From a virus, in the IMG/VR virus record IMGVR_UViG_3300030098_004740, positions 1 to 64,000 of that record: a DNA stretch of 64,000 nucleotides; one strand, 5' to 3'. This document shows, piece by piece, positions 47,113 through 55,135 of this stretch. Within the stretch, counting starts at the first letter, position 1. Each line of letters opens with the position of its first letter. The notes beneath the pieces were generated by a model that was not told the DNA's origin, did not search any database, and saw only the letters and a program-made list of their open reading frames with translations. The translations under genes were made by a program, and so were the position numbers.

Positions 47113-47730
47113 ATGAAAGGTTTTTTTGAAGATACTGAAGATGATTTTATAGAACAGGTTTACAAACCAGTTCAAAAGAGACAGCCTAAAGTATTTGAAA
47201 ACGTTAGGAACATTCCAACTCAAATGGGGTTTGATGAAAAATCTGGAAATTTATTAGTAACCCCTTGTCAGTGTGAGTTCAGGGATAGTCCAAATGGAAT
47301 TTTTTGTGACAGGCATAAATGCTTAAAATCAAAATCTTTACATACGTTATGTCAAACTAGGCAGGATTACTTCCAACTATGGGAAGACGGGGTTGGTCCA
47401 ATGCAAAACGCATTCAACAACGAAATGAAAAAAAGAGGATACAAACAAATAGAAATAACAGAAGAAGAGGAAGTAATAATAGACAAAAAGAAGGAAGAAG
47501 AAGAAAAATTCTTCATGAATGACCCTAGAATACCTGCTAAGTCTAGAGGTTTAGGAGACACAATAGCAAAGGTAACAAAAGCAACAGGCATTAAAAAAGC
47601 TGTAGATACTGTATTCGGAGTGATTAATAAGGATTGTGGATGCACTGAAAGACAAGCTAAGTTGAATAGAATGTTTCCTTATGGAAAAGGTAAGGAACCT
47701 CCTAAGAAAACAAAAGGCTTTTTTGAGTAA
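47113..47730 (+). CDS. Small Cys-containing virion-associated protein
   Basis: A 205-residue protein with two parts. Residues about 50-100 carry cysteines at 52, 54, 65, 70 and 80 with FCDRHKC and a W-x-x-GVGPMQ end. The C-terminal part (about 146-190), GLGDTIAKVTKATGIKKAVD then DCGCTERQAKLN-MFPY, matches a short module I recall from many phage proteins of unknown function. A Glu/Lys helix (about 114-132) joins them. The N-terminus begins KGFFED and the C-terminus ends KGFFE. It follows the giant gene by 25 bases, with AGAGGG upstream. Function unknown; likely virion- or assembly-related by position. Confidence 0.6.
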   Translation: MKGFFEDTEDDFIEQVYKPVQKRQPKVFENVRNIPTQMGFDEKSGNLLVTPCQCEFRDSPNGIFCDRHKCLKSKSLHTLCQTRQDYFQLWEDGVGPMQNAFNNEMKKRGYKQIEITEEEEVIIDKKKEEEEKFFMNDPRIPAKSRGLGDTIAKVTKATGIKKAVDTVFGVINKDCGCTERQAKLNRMFPYGKGKEPPKKTKGFFE

Positions 47731-47753
47731 TGGTGTATAATATATTAGAAAAT
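47731..47753 (+). promoter_or_regulatory. Promoter-like box before the 236-residue virion gene
   Basis: TGGTGTATAATA at 47731-47742 (TATAAT at 47736-47741) is followed by TATTAGAAA. It overlaps nothing but the last bases of the previous stop codon region. The same box precedes the tail tube gene. AAGGAG lies between the box and the next ATG, so both transcription and translation signals are present. Confidence 0.65.
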
Positions 47754-47774
47754 AAGCTCTAAGGAGATTTAAAT

Positions 47775-48485
47775 ATGGCCGAAATTAGTTTTTTGGCTGG
47801 CTCCACTACTGTTAATCACCTAGCTGGTTCTGGCTTGGGTTTTTTCGGTGGTTCTTTTGGCCAGTCAGTACAGATCAATCAGTTTCAAGACACTACATTT
47901 ATTACCGATGGTGCTGGAACTACCCAAAAAGGCTCTGCTAATAACGTTAAGTACTCTACTGATACCACAGCTTTTGCTAATGGTATTGTTGAAGCAACTG
48001 GCTTGAAGTACATTCCAAACGAAAAAGCCACACTAAATATTAGATTTACAAACGACAGCGCTGTTAGAACGCAAAACTGTAAGTTACGAATATTTGATAG
48101 AGTCAACAAAGATCATCCTGCTAGTGGAGTAATCACCAGAGTCGCTGAGATTATTCATCCCAATACTTCCTACTCAGTTTTAGGCTCTGGAGATGACACT
48201 TGGTACGGAAGTACTTCCCATAGTGGCACTGATGCTCAAGGCACTTATAACGCTTCTACTAATCCAAGCGACAGGCTTCCAGATGGAACTCTTACAGTTG
48301 GTGGTAGTGGAATTTTTGTACCTCTTGCTCAATCCCCCGGAGCATTAGGAGAATTTGCTGGCAATGGCTCCGCTAACACTGGTCAGTACACTCAACATGA
48401 CTGGTATGTAGCAATCACAGCCTCGCCTGACAGTATCGGTAGCAAGACCCAATATGGTCTATACGTAGAGTTAGAGTATCTCTAA
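47775..48485 (+). CDS. Abundant virion protein, possibly decoration or tail surface
   Basis: A 236-residue protein, low in charge and rich in Ser, Gly, Thr and Asn. It is beta-rich, with VQINQFQDTTFIT, then KATLNIRFTNDSAVRTQNCKLRIFDR, VAEIIHP and finally HDWYVAITASPDSIGSKTQYGLYVELEYL, which reads like a single jelly-roll or Ig-like domain. It sits alone between a promoter-like box, with AAGGAG eight bases before ATG, and a strong bidirectional terminator. That arrangement suggests high expression, like the tail tube gene. A head decoration or tail-surface protein is the likely class. No named family is certain. Confidence 0.55.
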   Translation: MAEISFLAGSTTVNHLAGSGLGFFGGSFGQSVQINQFQDTTFITDGAGTTQKGSANNVKYSTDTTAFANGIVEATGLKYIPNEKATLNIRFTNDSAVRTQNCKLRIFDRVNKDHPASGVITRVAEIIHPNTSYSVLGSGDDTWYGSTSHSGTDAQGTYNASTNPSDRLPDGTLTVGGSGIFVPLAQSPGALGEFAGNGSANTGQYTQHDWYVAITASPDSIGSKTQYGLYVELEYL

Positions 48486-48507
48486 AGACTACCTTTTTGT
48501 AAGCACC

Positions 48508-48539
48508 AAAAAACCCCGCCAGCAATGACGGGGTTTTTT
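48508..48539. terminator. Bidirectional terminator between convergent blocks
   Basis: AAAAAACCCCG at 48508-48518 is complementary to CGGGGTTTTTT at 48529-48539 with a 10-base loop. It has a U tract on both strands, so it can end transcription from the plus-strand virion block and from the minus-strand block whose last gene ends at 48543. Confidence 0.93.
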
Positions 48540-48542
48540 ATT

Positions 48543-48872
48543 TTACTCTTCCTTCTGGGTTTTGGAATTCCATTTAACCCATCCATTATCAGGTAGCCAA
48601 TTACCTTCTTTATCCTTGCGTTTGGGAAATAGTCTTCCACCCTTTTTCATGACTCCAAATGCTAGCTTAGCACCGCAATCAGAGCATCTAAGTTCATAGT
48701 ATAGGTTGTCGTCTACATTCCTAACTTGAAACTTGATGTTGTCGCTTCCGCATTTTCCGCAAGTTGTTTCTTCAAAAATCTCTTGAAAGTTAGATAACTT
48801 TTGAAATAGTTCAATCTGTGTTTCAAATTCAATTTCAACACTGATTTTCCCGCTAGTGTAAGTTGCTTTCAT
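48543..48872 (-). CDS. Zinc-ribbon protein
   Basis: A 109-residue protein with a four-cysteine zinc ribbon, C38-G-K-C41 and C63-S-D-C66, in the middle, and a charged C-terminus with WLPDNGWVKW. It is the last gene of the minus-strand block. Its ATG is in a TAATG overlap with the preceding recombination-type gene, and the Shine-Dalgarno TGGAGG lies within that gene. Small zinc-ribbon proteins beside recombination genes often bind single-stranded DNA, but nothing here proves it. Confidence 0.6.
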   Translation of the reverse strand: MKATYTSGKISVEIEFETQIELFQKLSNFQEIFEETTCGKCGSDNIKFQVRNVDDNLYYELRCSDCGAKLAFGVMKKGGRLFPKRKDKEGNWLPDNGWVKWNSKTQKEE

Positions 48873-49792
48873 TATAACCTCCAGTTAGCCTTATAACCTT
48901 TTATCGAATCTTGAATGGGTTCGCCATTCTGATACCCATTTAAAAACTTAATCATTTTCTTTGCACTGTCTCTTGTGACTTGGCCAATATTGGCGTAATC
49001 ACCACTTCCTATATTAATAAACGACATAACGTCAATGTCGAGTTGTTTACACTTAGTATCTATAAATTGAACTTGTTGAGTGCTGATACTTTGATCAACT
49101 TCGTATTCTCCAGATGTTGGAGTCTTCTTTACAGATTCTTGTACGATACTAACAATATCTTTCTTCGCTAATTCTTCAGCGGCAAGACATCTTAGCTTTA
49201 AAGCTTTCCTCAAAGCTCTCCCTTCAGCCCTCGTGCTAGCAGTAGCGACAGGATGAGCGCAGAACAAATCATCAGTATTACCATGCCATACATCTGCTAC
49301 CTCTTTATACACCCTATGCTGTCCACTGTTCATCCAGTTAAAGACAACTTTGAATACTACTGTTGCCCTATCAGGAGATGACCCATCCATAGCAGGAAAT
49401 ACTTGCTCTGGACCAGACTCTATAATGTCACCCAATAGAAACTCAGCGACTCTTCTAAGACCTGCACATATTGGATTACCATCAATAAGTTCATTTCTAT
49501 GAAAATGAGCCATGACAAAATCATTCCACTCATCACTAAACATAGACGGACGGCCTTCTTCTCCAACGGATTCTTCAACTACTACTTCTTTGGCTTCTTC
49601 TTCCGTGTTGTCAAATAGTTCATCAAACATATCATCAGGGTTTTCAACTTGCATCGTTACAAAATCTTCATCTTTAGCCATGATAGCCTCCACTAATTCA
49701 ACTAAGTCTTTTTTCTTTGCACCATTAGGTATGGCGCAATTATGATCATCCAAAATTTGTTTTAATTCATTTATTGTTTTTTTACTATACAT
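48872..49792 (-). CDS. SAP-like/Rad52-like recombination protein
   Basis: A 306-residue protein. Residues about 7-38 resemble a SAP DNA-binding helix pair (TINELKQILDDHNCAIP then KKKDLVELVEAI). An acidic linker follows (about 50-85). The core (about 85-210) has GLRRVAEFLLGDIIES, ATVVFKVVFNW, HPVATASTRAEGRALRKALKL and AAEELA, a set I recall from phage proteins that look like Rad52-type single-strand annealing proteins. The C-terminal part has a QVQFIDTKCKQLDID module. The likely role is homologous recombination or replication restart with the phage SSB. It overlaps both neighbours by one base (TAATG). The SAP and annealing calls rest on pattern recall and are tentative. Confidence 0.45.
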   Translation of the reverse strand: MYSKKTINELKQILDDHNCAIPNGAKKKDLVELVEAIMAKDEDFVTMQVENPDDMFDELFDNTEEEAKEVVVEESVGEEGRPSMFSDEWNDFVMAHFHRNELIDGNPICAGLRRVAEFLLGDIIESGPEQVFPAMDGSSPDRATVVFKVVFNWMNSGQHRVYKEVADVWHGNTDDLFCAHPVATASTRAEGRALRKALKLRCLAAEELAKKDIVSIVQESVKKTPTSGEYEVDQSISTQQVQFIDTKCKQLDIDVMSFINIGSGDYANIGQVTRDSAKKMIKFLNGYQNGEPIQDSIKGYKANWRL

Positions 49793-50580
49793 TATGTCTC
49801 TACTTCAATAAGCCTCTTTGTTGCTGGAGGAAATTTGGCTTCAATCTTTCCAACTTCTTCTAGTACAAGAGCTAAGGCTTCTCTCATATTTTTATTTGAG
49901 AGGTTGCGAATAATGTTCTTCACACGAAGAACTACAAATCCCCTATTAATTAATAAACCAGCTTTTTGAGCATCTGCTCGAATATGACGCTCAAGACTCT
50001 GCTGCCCCCAAATCGGTAAGAAATGAGCAGGGCCATCAATTTCAATGGCTGTTTTTAACGCAGGAATGAAGAGGTCAATTTCAAGATTTTCATTTTCCAC
50101 TAATCCTCGCTTATGAAATATAACATCATATCCAGCATCGGTCAATCCCTCATAGATGAATTTCTCAATTTTTGAGCCTTCTTTTGAAGCTTTTCTTACA
50201 GCTTCAGCAGCTAGCTTTCTCAGGTTAGCTTTGTCTTCGTCAGACATTTCCGCCCATTGTTTTTTGGAAAGTTCTGAACGCCTTTTTCGTTCATCTTCTT
50301 CCATTTCTTCCCAATAACTAGCCATACCATTACTGATTGCAACTTTTTCAGCTTCTGTTCTTTTCTTTCCTCTTGTTGGATGCTCATGCCTGCCATTTTC
50401 TATTGCTACAGTTTGAGCCGAGCTTTTGTCACGAAGATTAATCCCAAGAGTATTCAATGCTCTCCTGATTTTGTTCGGATAAGTTTTAAGCTCTTGAGCT
50501 ATTTCATATGTACTTTTCTTTTCATTGACGTATTGTTCAATGATATATTCCTTGTACTTGTTTATAAACGCACTACTCAT
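49792..50580 (-). CDS. Homing-endonuclease-like protein (HTH, NUMOD-like, PD-(D/E)XK-type)
   Basis: A 262-residue protein. The N-terminal helix-turn-helix (about 10-50, with STYEIAQELKTYPNKIRRALNTLGI) and then HPTRGKKRTEAEKVAISNG (about 67-86), a NUMOD-type DNA-binding motif, precede a helical linker. The catalytic part looks like a restriction-endonuclease fold: E167-I-D169, then A-I-E180-I-D182-G-x-x-H, then D203-x-x-K206 and G-F-V-V-L-R-V. This is the DUF559/Vsr-like order and is like free-standing phage homing endonucleases. A homing gene inserted between a recombination gene and the glycan operon fits. The TAATG join to the next gene argues against a recent disruptive insertion. Confidence 0.65.
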   Translation of the reverse strand: MSSAFINKYKEYIIEQYVNEKKSTYEIAQELKTYPNKIRRALNTLGINLRDKSSAQTVAIENGRHEHPTRGKKRTEAEKVAISNGMASYWEEMEEDERKRRSELSKKQWAEMSDEDKANLRKLAAEAVRKASKEGSKIEKFIYEGLTDAGYDVIFHKRGLVENENLEIDLFIPALKTAIEIDGPAHFLPIWGQQSLERHIRADAQKAGLLINRGFVVLRVKNIIRNLSNKNMREALALVLEEVGKIEAKFPPATKRLIEVET

Positions 50581-51049
50581 TTGTTATCCTCACTATTTCT
50601 TTTATGTTAGTATTTTCTATTATATAGTCAACTTTTCTATTTGAATAGTTTTCTATTGCTTTTGCGTGGTCTTTACTTCTGGCTATAAGCTTCGTTTCTT
50701 TAGGTATAAAAGCTTGTATTGTTTTTTCATATTCTCGTCCATGATTTCTAATCCACTCAAGGTCCCAAATATAAAAATACTTTGATTTTGGTGCAAAGCA
50801 CTTATTCATTGAAAGCGAAGTAGAAACATTTGTTGAGATAAGATTTCCACTAAAGTTCCATATTTCGCTCATAGACATAGTAGCGAAGTTAGGCTCGATA
50901 ATATTTGCTGAAGAATTTTCAAAAAATATTAAAAAGTCTTCTTTTCCTCCATCGTCAATGTAATCATTAATTCCTTTTATTAATGAAAACGATAATTCGC
51001 TAGCTGTAGTATCAGTTACTACAAAACCTATCTGATTATTTTTTTGCAT
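50573..51049 (-). CDS. Hypothetical protein in the glycan operon
   Basis: A 158-residue protein: a short Rossmann-like N-terminus (IGFVVTDTTASELSFSLIKGI) and a C-terminal part with FYIWDLEWIR and ETKLIARSKDHAKAI. The sequence resembles half of a glycosyltransferase-like fold, but there is no recognisable donor-binding motif. It overlaps both neighbours by a few bases (14 with the epimerase, 8 with the endonuclease), so it is part of the operon. Role unknown; a glycan-related function is inferred from its neighbours only. Confidence 0.5.
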   Translation of the reverse strand: MQKNNQIGFVVTDTTASELSFSLIKGINDYIDDGGKEDFLIFFENSSANIIEPNFATMSMSEIWNFSGNLISTNVSTSLSMNKCFAPKSKYFYIWDLEWIRNHGREYEKTIQAFIPKETKLIARSKDHAKAIENYSNRKVDYIIENTNIKEIVRITNE

Positions 51050-51989
51050 TAGCTTCTTCCTTGTTTAAGGAATACCATTCTACAGTTTTTGCAATGCCTT
51101 CTTTTACGTCAGTGGTTTCAATATCTATGTATTTTTTCATTTTTTCTACTGAAAGAAGCTTTTTCATTTGGCCATCAGGTTTTTCAGTATTCCAGAATAT
51201 CTCTCCTTCATAACCTACAGCCTCATTAATATATTCTACTAACTGCTTAATGCTTATGTCGCTTCCTGTTCCTATATTAAGTGGGGTTGTGTTGTCTTCA
51301 TATTTCTGCAAAGCTTGAACTATTGCTTCAGCTGCATCATCTACATACATAAACTCTCTCATGGGAGATCCAGTTCCCCAACACTCAACCTGCTCCTCTT
51401 CTTTATGTTTTGCCTCTACGAACTTTCTAATCAAAGCTCCGACAACCTTTGTTCTGACTAAATTGAAGGTATCATTTGGCCCATAAAGATTTGTTACGCA
51501 AACAGAAACTGAATTGAATTCATACTGCTTGCTATAAGCTTCAGAAGCAGCCTGCAAGACTCTCTTTGCTATCCCATGAGCGCGAATAGTCTCGTTTGGT
51601 AAGCCATTCCAAAACTGATCTTCTTCTAAAATTTCCATTCCCGTGTCTGGGTAAGCACAAGAAGTCATTATTGAAATAAGTTTTTTTACTCCTGCCCATT
51701 CGCAAGCGTGATGCAGGTTTAGTCCCATTACAGCATTTGAAAATAAAATATCTGCTGGATACATCCTATTAAACTCTATCCCTCCATTGTATCCTGCTGC
51801 GTGAATGCAATAGTCTGGTTTCACAGAATTTAAGTAGTGTATGAGTGTTTGCAAGTCATTGAGGTTTACATCCCCATGACGAAGAGCGATAGGTTTGGCT
51901 CCTTTTTCTATAAGGTTATCAACGATAGCCCTTCCAAGAAAACCTTCTCCACCAGTGACTAAAACTATTTTGTCTTTAATATCTATCAT
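51036..51989 (-). CDS. GDP-L-fucose-synthase-like epimerase/reductase (catalytic Tyr to His)
   Basis: An NAD(P)-binding extended SDR protein of 317 residues. The glycine-rich TGGEGFLG is at residues 12-19, HAAGYNGGI is at 63-71 and the substrate Ser is S110 in TSCAYP, all as in GDP-fucose synthase, which makes GDP-L-fucose from GDP-4-keto-6-deoxymannose. The Y-x-x-x-K motif is H138-G-I-A-K142, so His replaces the catalytic Tyr. The reading is plain in the DNA (codon CAT). The C-terminal REFMYVDDAAEAIV and NIGTGSDISI are normal. It may be a low-activity enzyme or one with changed chemistry. The cupin and the other epimerases are neighbours in the same operon. Confidence 0.8.
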   Translation of the reverse strand: MIDIKDKIVLVTGGEGFLGRAIVDNLIEKGAKPIALRHGDVNLNDLQTLIHYLNSVKPDYCIHAAGYNGGIEFNRMYPADILFSNAVMGLNLHHACEWAGVKKLISIMTSCAYPDTGMEILEEDQFWNGLPNETIRAHGIAKRVLQAASEAYSKQYEFNSVSVCVTNLYGPNDTFNLVRTKVVGALIRKFVEAKHKEEEQVECWGTGSPMREFMYVDDAAEAIVQALQKYEDNTTPLNIGTGSDISIKQLVEYINEAVGYEGEIFWNTEKPDGQMKKLLSVEKMKKYIDIETTDVKEGIAKTVEWYSLNKEEANAKK

Positions 51990-52921
51990 GCGTATTGATG
52001 TCTTATTTGTAATAAAGGTGCTACTTTGATTAGTTCTTGTATGCCAGTTTTCATATCTACTTCACATTGAAAACCTTCATCACTTAATTTATCGTAACTT
52101 ACTTCATAGTCTCTTTGGTCTGCGTCTGTTCCTATTTCTTCATAGTGAACAAAACAACCAGTATTCTCTTTAACATACTCTGCTAGTTCTCTTTTTGTCC
52201 AGTTAAGATGATTAGCTCCACAATTATATACCTTGTGTTTCCAATTACCCATATTCTCTACACCCATAGTAAAAGCTCTAGCCATATCTCTTACATGAAT
52301 AAAGGTTCTACGAAAGTCTGCTTGAAAAATAGTTAGTATTTTGTTTGTAATAGCTTGGTAAACAAAGTCGTTTACAAGCAAATTCACCCGCATACATGGG
52401 CTAACACCAAACCCAGTTGCGAACCTAAATGAGACAGTGTTGTCTTGTGTACCCACCATCTCCTCTGCAACGCGCTTATTTACGCCGTAAAGCGACACGG
52501 CGTTTAATGGTGACTCCTCTACGCATGTGCCTTCTACTTTGCCGTAGACGCTTCCTGTGGACGCATAAACGAAAGGCATTTTTGGGTTATAAGCCTCTCT
52601 TGCGAAGAGCATATTTCTAGTGCCTTCTACGTTGACCGCCGTGGCCAACGCAGGTTGGGATTTGCAAGCCGGAAAGCCAACAATAGCAGCAAGATGAATA
52701 ATAGCGTCACACCCATGAACAGCCTCCTTCATTTGTTCTAAGACAGTAACATCACCATATTCAAACTCAAAGTTTGGATTTGTAGCTAGTGGAATTATTG
52801 CATCACATTGACCTTTGTGAAAGTTGTCAACGCATTTTACCTTGTAGCCCTTACCTAGTAGATGTCGGCATAGGACATTTCCTACATAACCACCACCGCC
52901 AGTAACTAGAATTTTAGTCAT
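51986..52921 (-). CDS. NAD-dependent sugar epimerase/dehydratase
   Basis: An extended SDR of the UDP-glucose 4-epimerase/dTDP-glucose dehydratase family that interconverts sugar nucleotides. Motifs: N-terminal TGGGGYVGN, HLAAIVGFP, TGSVYGK, then Y-G-V-N-K as the catalytic Tyr/Lys pair, and YNCGANHLNWTKRELAE. A start 21 bases further upstream at 52942 is possible. I prefer 52921, because the ATG overlaps the cupin stop by a few bases (ATGACTAA) with GGTGGAG about six bases before it. The start agrees with the usual family N-terminus. Which sugar it changes is unknown. Confidence 0.85.
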   Translation of the reverse strand: MTKILVTGGGGYVGNVLCRHLLGKGYKVKCVDNFHKGQCDAIIPLATNPNFEFEYGDVTVLEQMKEAVHGCDAIIHLAAIVGFPACKSQPALATAVNVEGTRNMLFAREAYNPKMPFVYASTGSVYGKVEGTCVEESPLNAVSLYGVNKRVAEEMVGTQDNTVSFRFATGFGVSPCMRVNLLVNDFVYQAITNKILTIFQADFRRTFIHVRDMARAFTMGVENMGNWKHKVYNCGANHLNWTKRELAEYVKENTGCFVHYEEIGTDADQRDYEVSYDKLSDEGFQCEVDMKTGIQELIKVAPLLQIRHQYA

Positions 52922-53285
52922 CGTATACTCCACCAGAATCAAATCTGATTATGTCATTTCTTTCTATTGGGTCTATCCAATATATTTCTAAAGCTTTAGT
53001 ATCTTCTATTGCTTCAAATCTATGTTGAACATTAGGAGGAACATCCGAGAACATACCTTCATAAAGAATCGTCTCATCCTCACTATCCTGCTGATATATA
53101 ATAACCTTTAAAGCTCCTTCTAGCACAATAAATCTGTTCCATTTATTTGCGTGCTTATGTTTGGAACAAAAGCCATCCTTATCAGCTTCAATATAATGGA
53201 CTTCGCAAGAAGAGTTTTCAAAGAAGCAACTAGTTTGGCCCCATATTTTGCCCTGAGTTGCTCCGGTTAAAGTTTTATGCGACAT
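52914..53285 (-). CDS. Cupin sugar-isomerase-like protein
   Basis: A 123-residue single-domain cupin, probably acting on a sugar or sugar phosphate in the host cytoplasm. The metal site is likely H43 and H45 (KHKH), with H88 (NVQHRF) in the second motif, and the usual 'L-G-x-x-x-V' turn at about residues 55-61. Mannose-6-phosphate isomerase-type and dTDP-sugar-type cupins have this arrangement and are often placed with GDP-sugar genes. It lies 10 bases after the preceding KpsS-like gene with AAAGG upstream, and the epimerase start overlaps its end. Confidence 0.7.
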   Translation of the reverse strand: MSHKTLTGATQGKIWGQTSCFFENSSCEVHYIEADKDGFCSKHKHANKWNRFIVLEGALKVIIYQQDSEDETILYEGMFSDVPPNVQHRFEAIEDTKALEIYWIDPIERNDIIRFDSGGVYDD

Positions 53286-53295
53286 ATTAAAACCT

Positions 53296-54201
53296 TTAAA
53301 TTAAAATTCCCAAATGTTTAAAAGGTAAACCCTCTTCTATTTCTTTCAAATTCCATTGAGTATAAGCTAGGTTATTAAGCCATTGTTCTCTATCAAAAAT
53401 TTTCGGATTGTTTATTTCTGATAAATCATGGCTTGTTACATCCCAAGCTACAGATTTTTTACTAGTGACAAAAGACGGTATTCCTTCTATCACTGACTCT
53501 ACACAAGAATTTGAGCTATGAGTAACGACAGTTGCTGCCAAAGCAAAATCTTGTTCAATAGTTCTTCCAGTAGACAACCTAATTCCTTCTGGCAACGTAG
53601 GTCCTCTCAATTCAAGAGGATGACCTCTATAGATTATTTTTCGATCTGATTTTTCTAATAGAAACTCAAGAGTTTTTGTTAACCATTTTTGGTAGTCATC
53701 AAGGTCATTTACATTTGCATCATTATAGGTTTGACCACAAAACAAAACGTATTTTCTTTTTTTGTCTGGTTCCTTCCAAGGCTTAAGTTCTACATTAAGG
53801 TCTTTAGCTCTATCACCGGGCATTTCTTCATTTTTAAAGTCTGCCTCATTGTTAATTTCATGTGCATAGTTTGTAAGACCGATAGAGTAATAGTTATCTC
53901 TTTTTATATAGCCACGTTCTCCTAGTATAGTTTTGAAGCCATTTTCTCTTTGTCTATCTGAAAGTTCTCTTCTTGGAAGATAGACGTTTGCAAAAATTTT
54001 CTTTTCTGCCCCCCAAACCATAACATTTTTAGAAGGTTTGTAATCTTCTATGTTCAACATTTTGACGCCATAATTTGCAACAGCTTCCTCAAATCTTCTA
54101 AGCGATTTTTCAGGTCTTTTTAATGCTTTATTATCTTTAGAAGCCCTTACTTCAGGAAGCGTATTCGCAAGATACCTGTAATATAAAATAGGCTCATTCA
54201 T
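53296..54201 (-). CDS. Capsule-type glycosyltransferase (KpsC/KpsS-like)
   Basis: A 301-residue protein similar to capsule polysaccharide synthesis transferases of the Kps type (PF05159). Signs are KIIYRGHPLEL (the RGHP/KPHP motif) and, towards the C-terminus, HSSNSCVESVIEGIPSF, a well-known element in which the SN/S stretch and following Glu bind the nucleotide. The N-terminal half is variable. Its start overlaps the previous gene by 8 bases. Known relatives transfer Kdo. The donor here cannot be told. Confidence 0.7.
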   Translation of the reverse strand: MNEPILYYRYLANTLPEVRASKDNKALKRPEKSLRRFEEAVANYGVKMLNIEDYKPSKNVMVWGAEKKIFANVYLPRRELSDRQRENGFKTILGERGYIKRDNYYSIGLTNYAHEINNEADFKNEEMPGDRAKDLNVELKPWKEPDKKRKYVLFCGQTYNDANVNDLDDYQKWLTKTLEFLLEKSDRKIIYRGHPLELRGPTLPEGIRLSTGRTIEQDFALAATVVTHSSNSCVESVIEGIPSFVTSKKSVAWDVTSHDLSEINNPKIFDREQWLNNLAYTQWNLKEIEEGLPFKHLGILI

Positions 54202-55135
54202 TTGGGGTATCCTCTATCGCTTTTATTATGGCTTGTTTGGAGGTGTATTTTGGATTCCATCCAATAGACTTCATTTTACTATTTGATACAGAAATTATTC
54301 TATTATCCCCCTTCCAATTAGCAGATTCTCCAAGCCATTCAATTTCTTTGTAAACTTCTAGTCCACTCATAACAGCTTTTGCAACCTCTTCAATATTTAT
54401 TTGGTCGTCTGGGCATATATTATATTCCCCAGAAACACTTTTCATAGCAAGCAAAAGAAGCGCTTCTGTTACGTCGTTTATATGACAATATGGTTTTGTA
54501 GAACCGGGTTTATCGCCAAGAGCTTCTAGGATTGGGTTATTTAAAATTTTATGCATAAAATCATAAACAACTCCGTGGGTAAGACCACGCCCAACAGTCG
54601 CACACATACGAGCCGAAACGCCTCTTATCTGTCCCGTACTGGTATAGTATTTGAGGATACTTTCCGAAGCTCTTTTAGTCATACCATAAATAGAAGTTGG
54701 ATCTGTTTTATCCTCTTCGCCATAAGGTCTAAAAGTTTCTTCTTGAAACATCCAATCGCCATAGTTGATTACAGACGATGCCAGTATCACCCTAGCGCCT
54801 TTCGGCGCCCATTGACAGACTTTTTGAGTGCTTAATATGTTACTGTTTAGTATCTCAAAAGGTTCGTTTCCTTGCATCTTAACAGTAGCTTTTGAAGCCA
54901 GATGAAAAATGTAATCAAAGTCATACTTTCGCATTATTGTTTTAAGCGTATAAAATTCAGGCTCGCTTTGGTCTGGATATCCTAAATCGCATGTATAATG
55001 CCTATCAACAAAAGGCGATGCGAAAGATTGTCTGCCAACAGTGACAATAGGGCCAAATATGTTTTTATAGGAGTGGAGTCTATGTATTAGATGACGGCCT
55101 ATAAACCCACGACCACCAGTTACAAGCACGCTCAT
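54194..55135 (-). CDS. NAD-dependent epimerase/dehydratase
   Basis: An extended SDR of 313 residues. N-terminal TGGRGFIG binds NAD(P). Asp/Tyr-rich HYTCDLGY, then FHLASKATV, SSVINYGD and the catalytic Y-G-M-T-K pair are all present. The C-terminal ends in the family's I-x-x-I-G-W-x-P helix. It appears intact. A second functional epimerase in the operon suggests that several sugar nucleotides are made. The ATGA overlap with the preceding CgeB-like gene couples the two. Confidence 0.82.
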   Translation of the reverse strand: MSVLVTGGRGFIGRHLIHRLHSYKNIFGPIVTVGRQSFASPFVDRHYTCDLGYPDQSEPEFYTLKTIMRKYDFDYIFHLASKATVKMQGNEPFEILNSNILSTQKVCQWAPKGARVILASSVINYGDWMFQEETFRPYGEEDKTDPTSIYGMTKRASESILKYYTSTGQIRGVSARMCATVGRGLTHGVVYDFMHKILNNPILEALGDKPGSTKPYCHINDVTEALLLLAMKSVSGEYNICPDDQINIEEVAKAVMSGLEVYKEIEWLGESANWKGDNRIISVSNSKMKSIGWNPKYTSKQAIIKAIEDTPNE

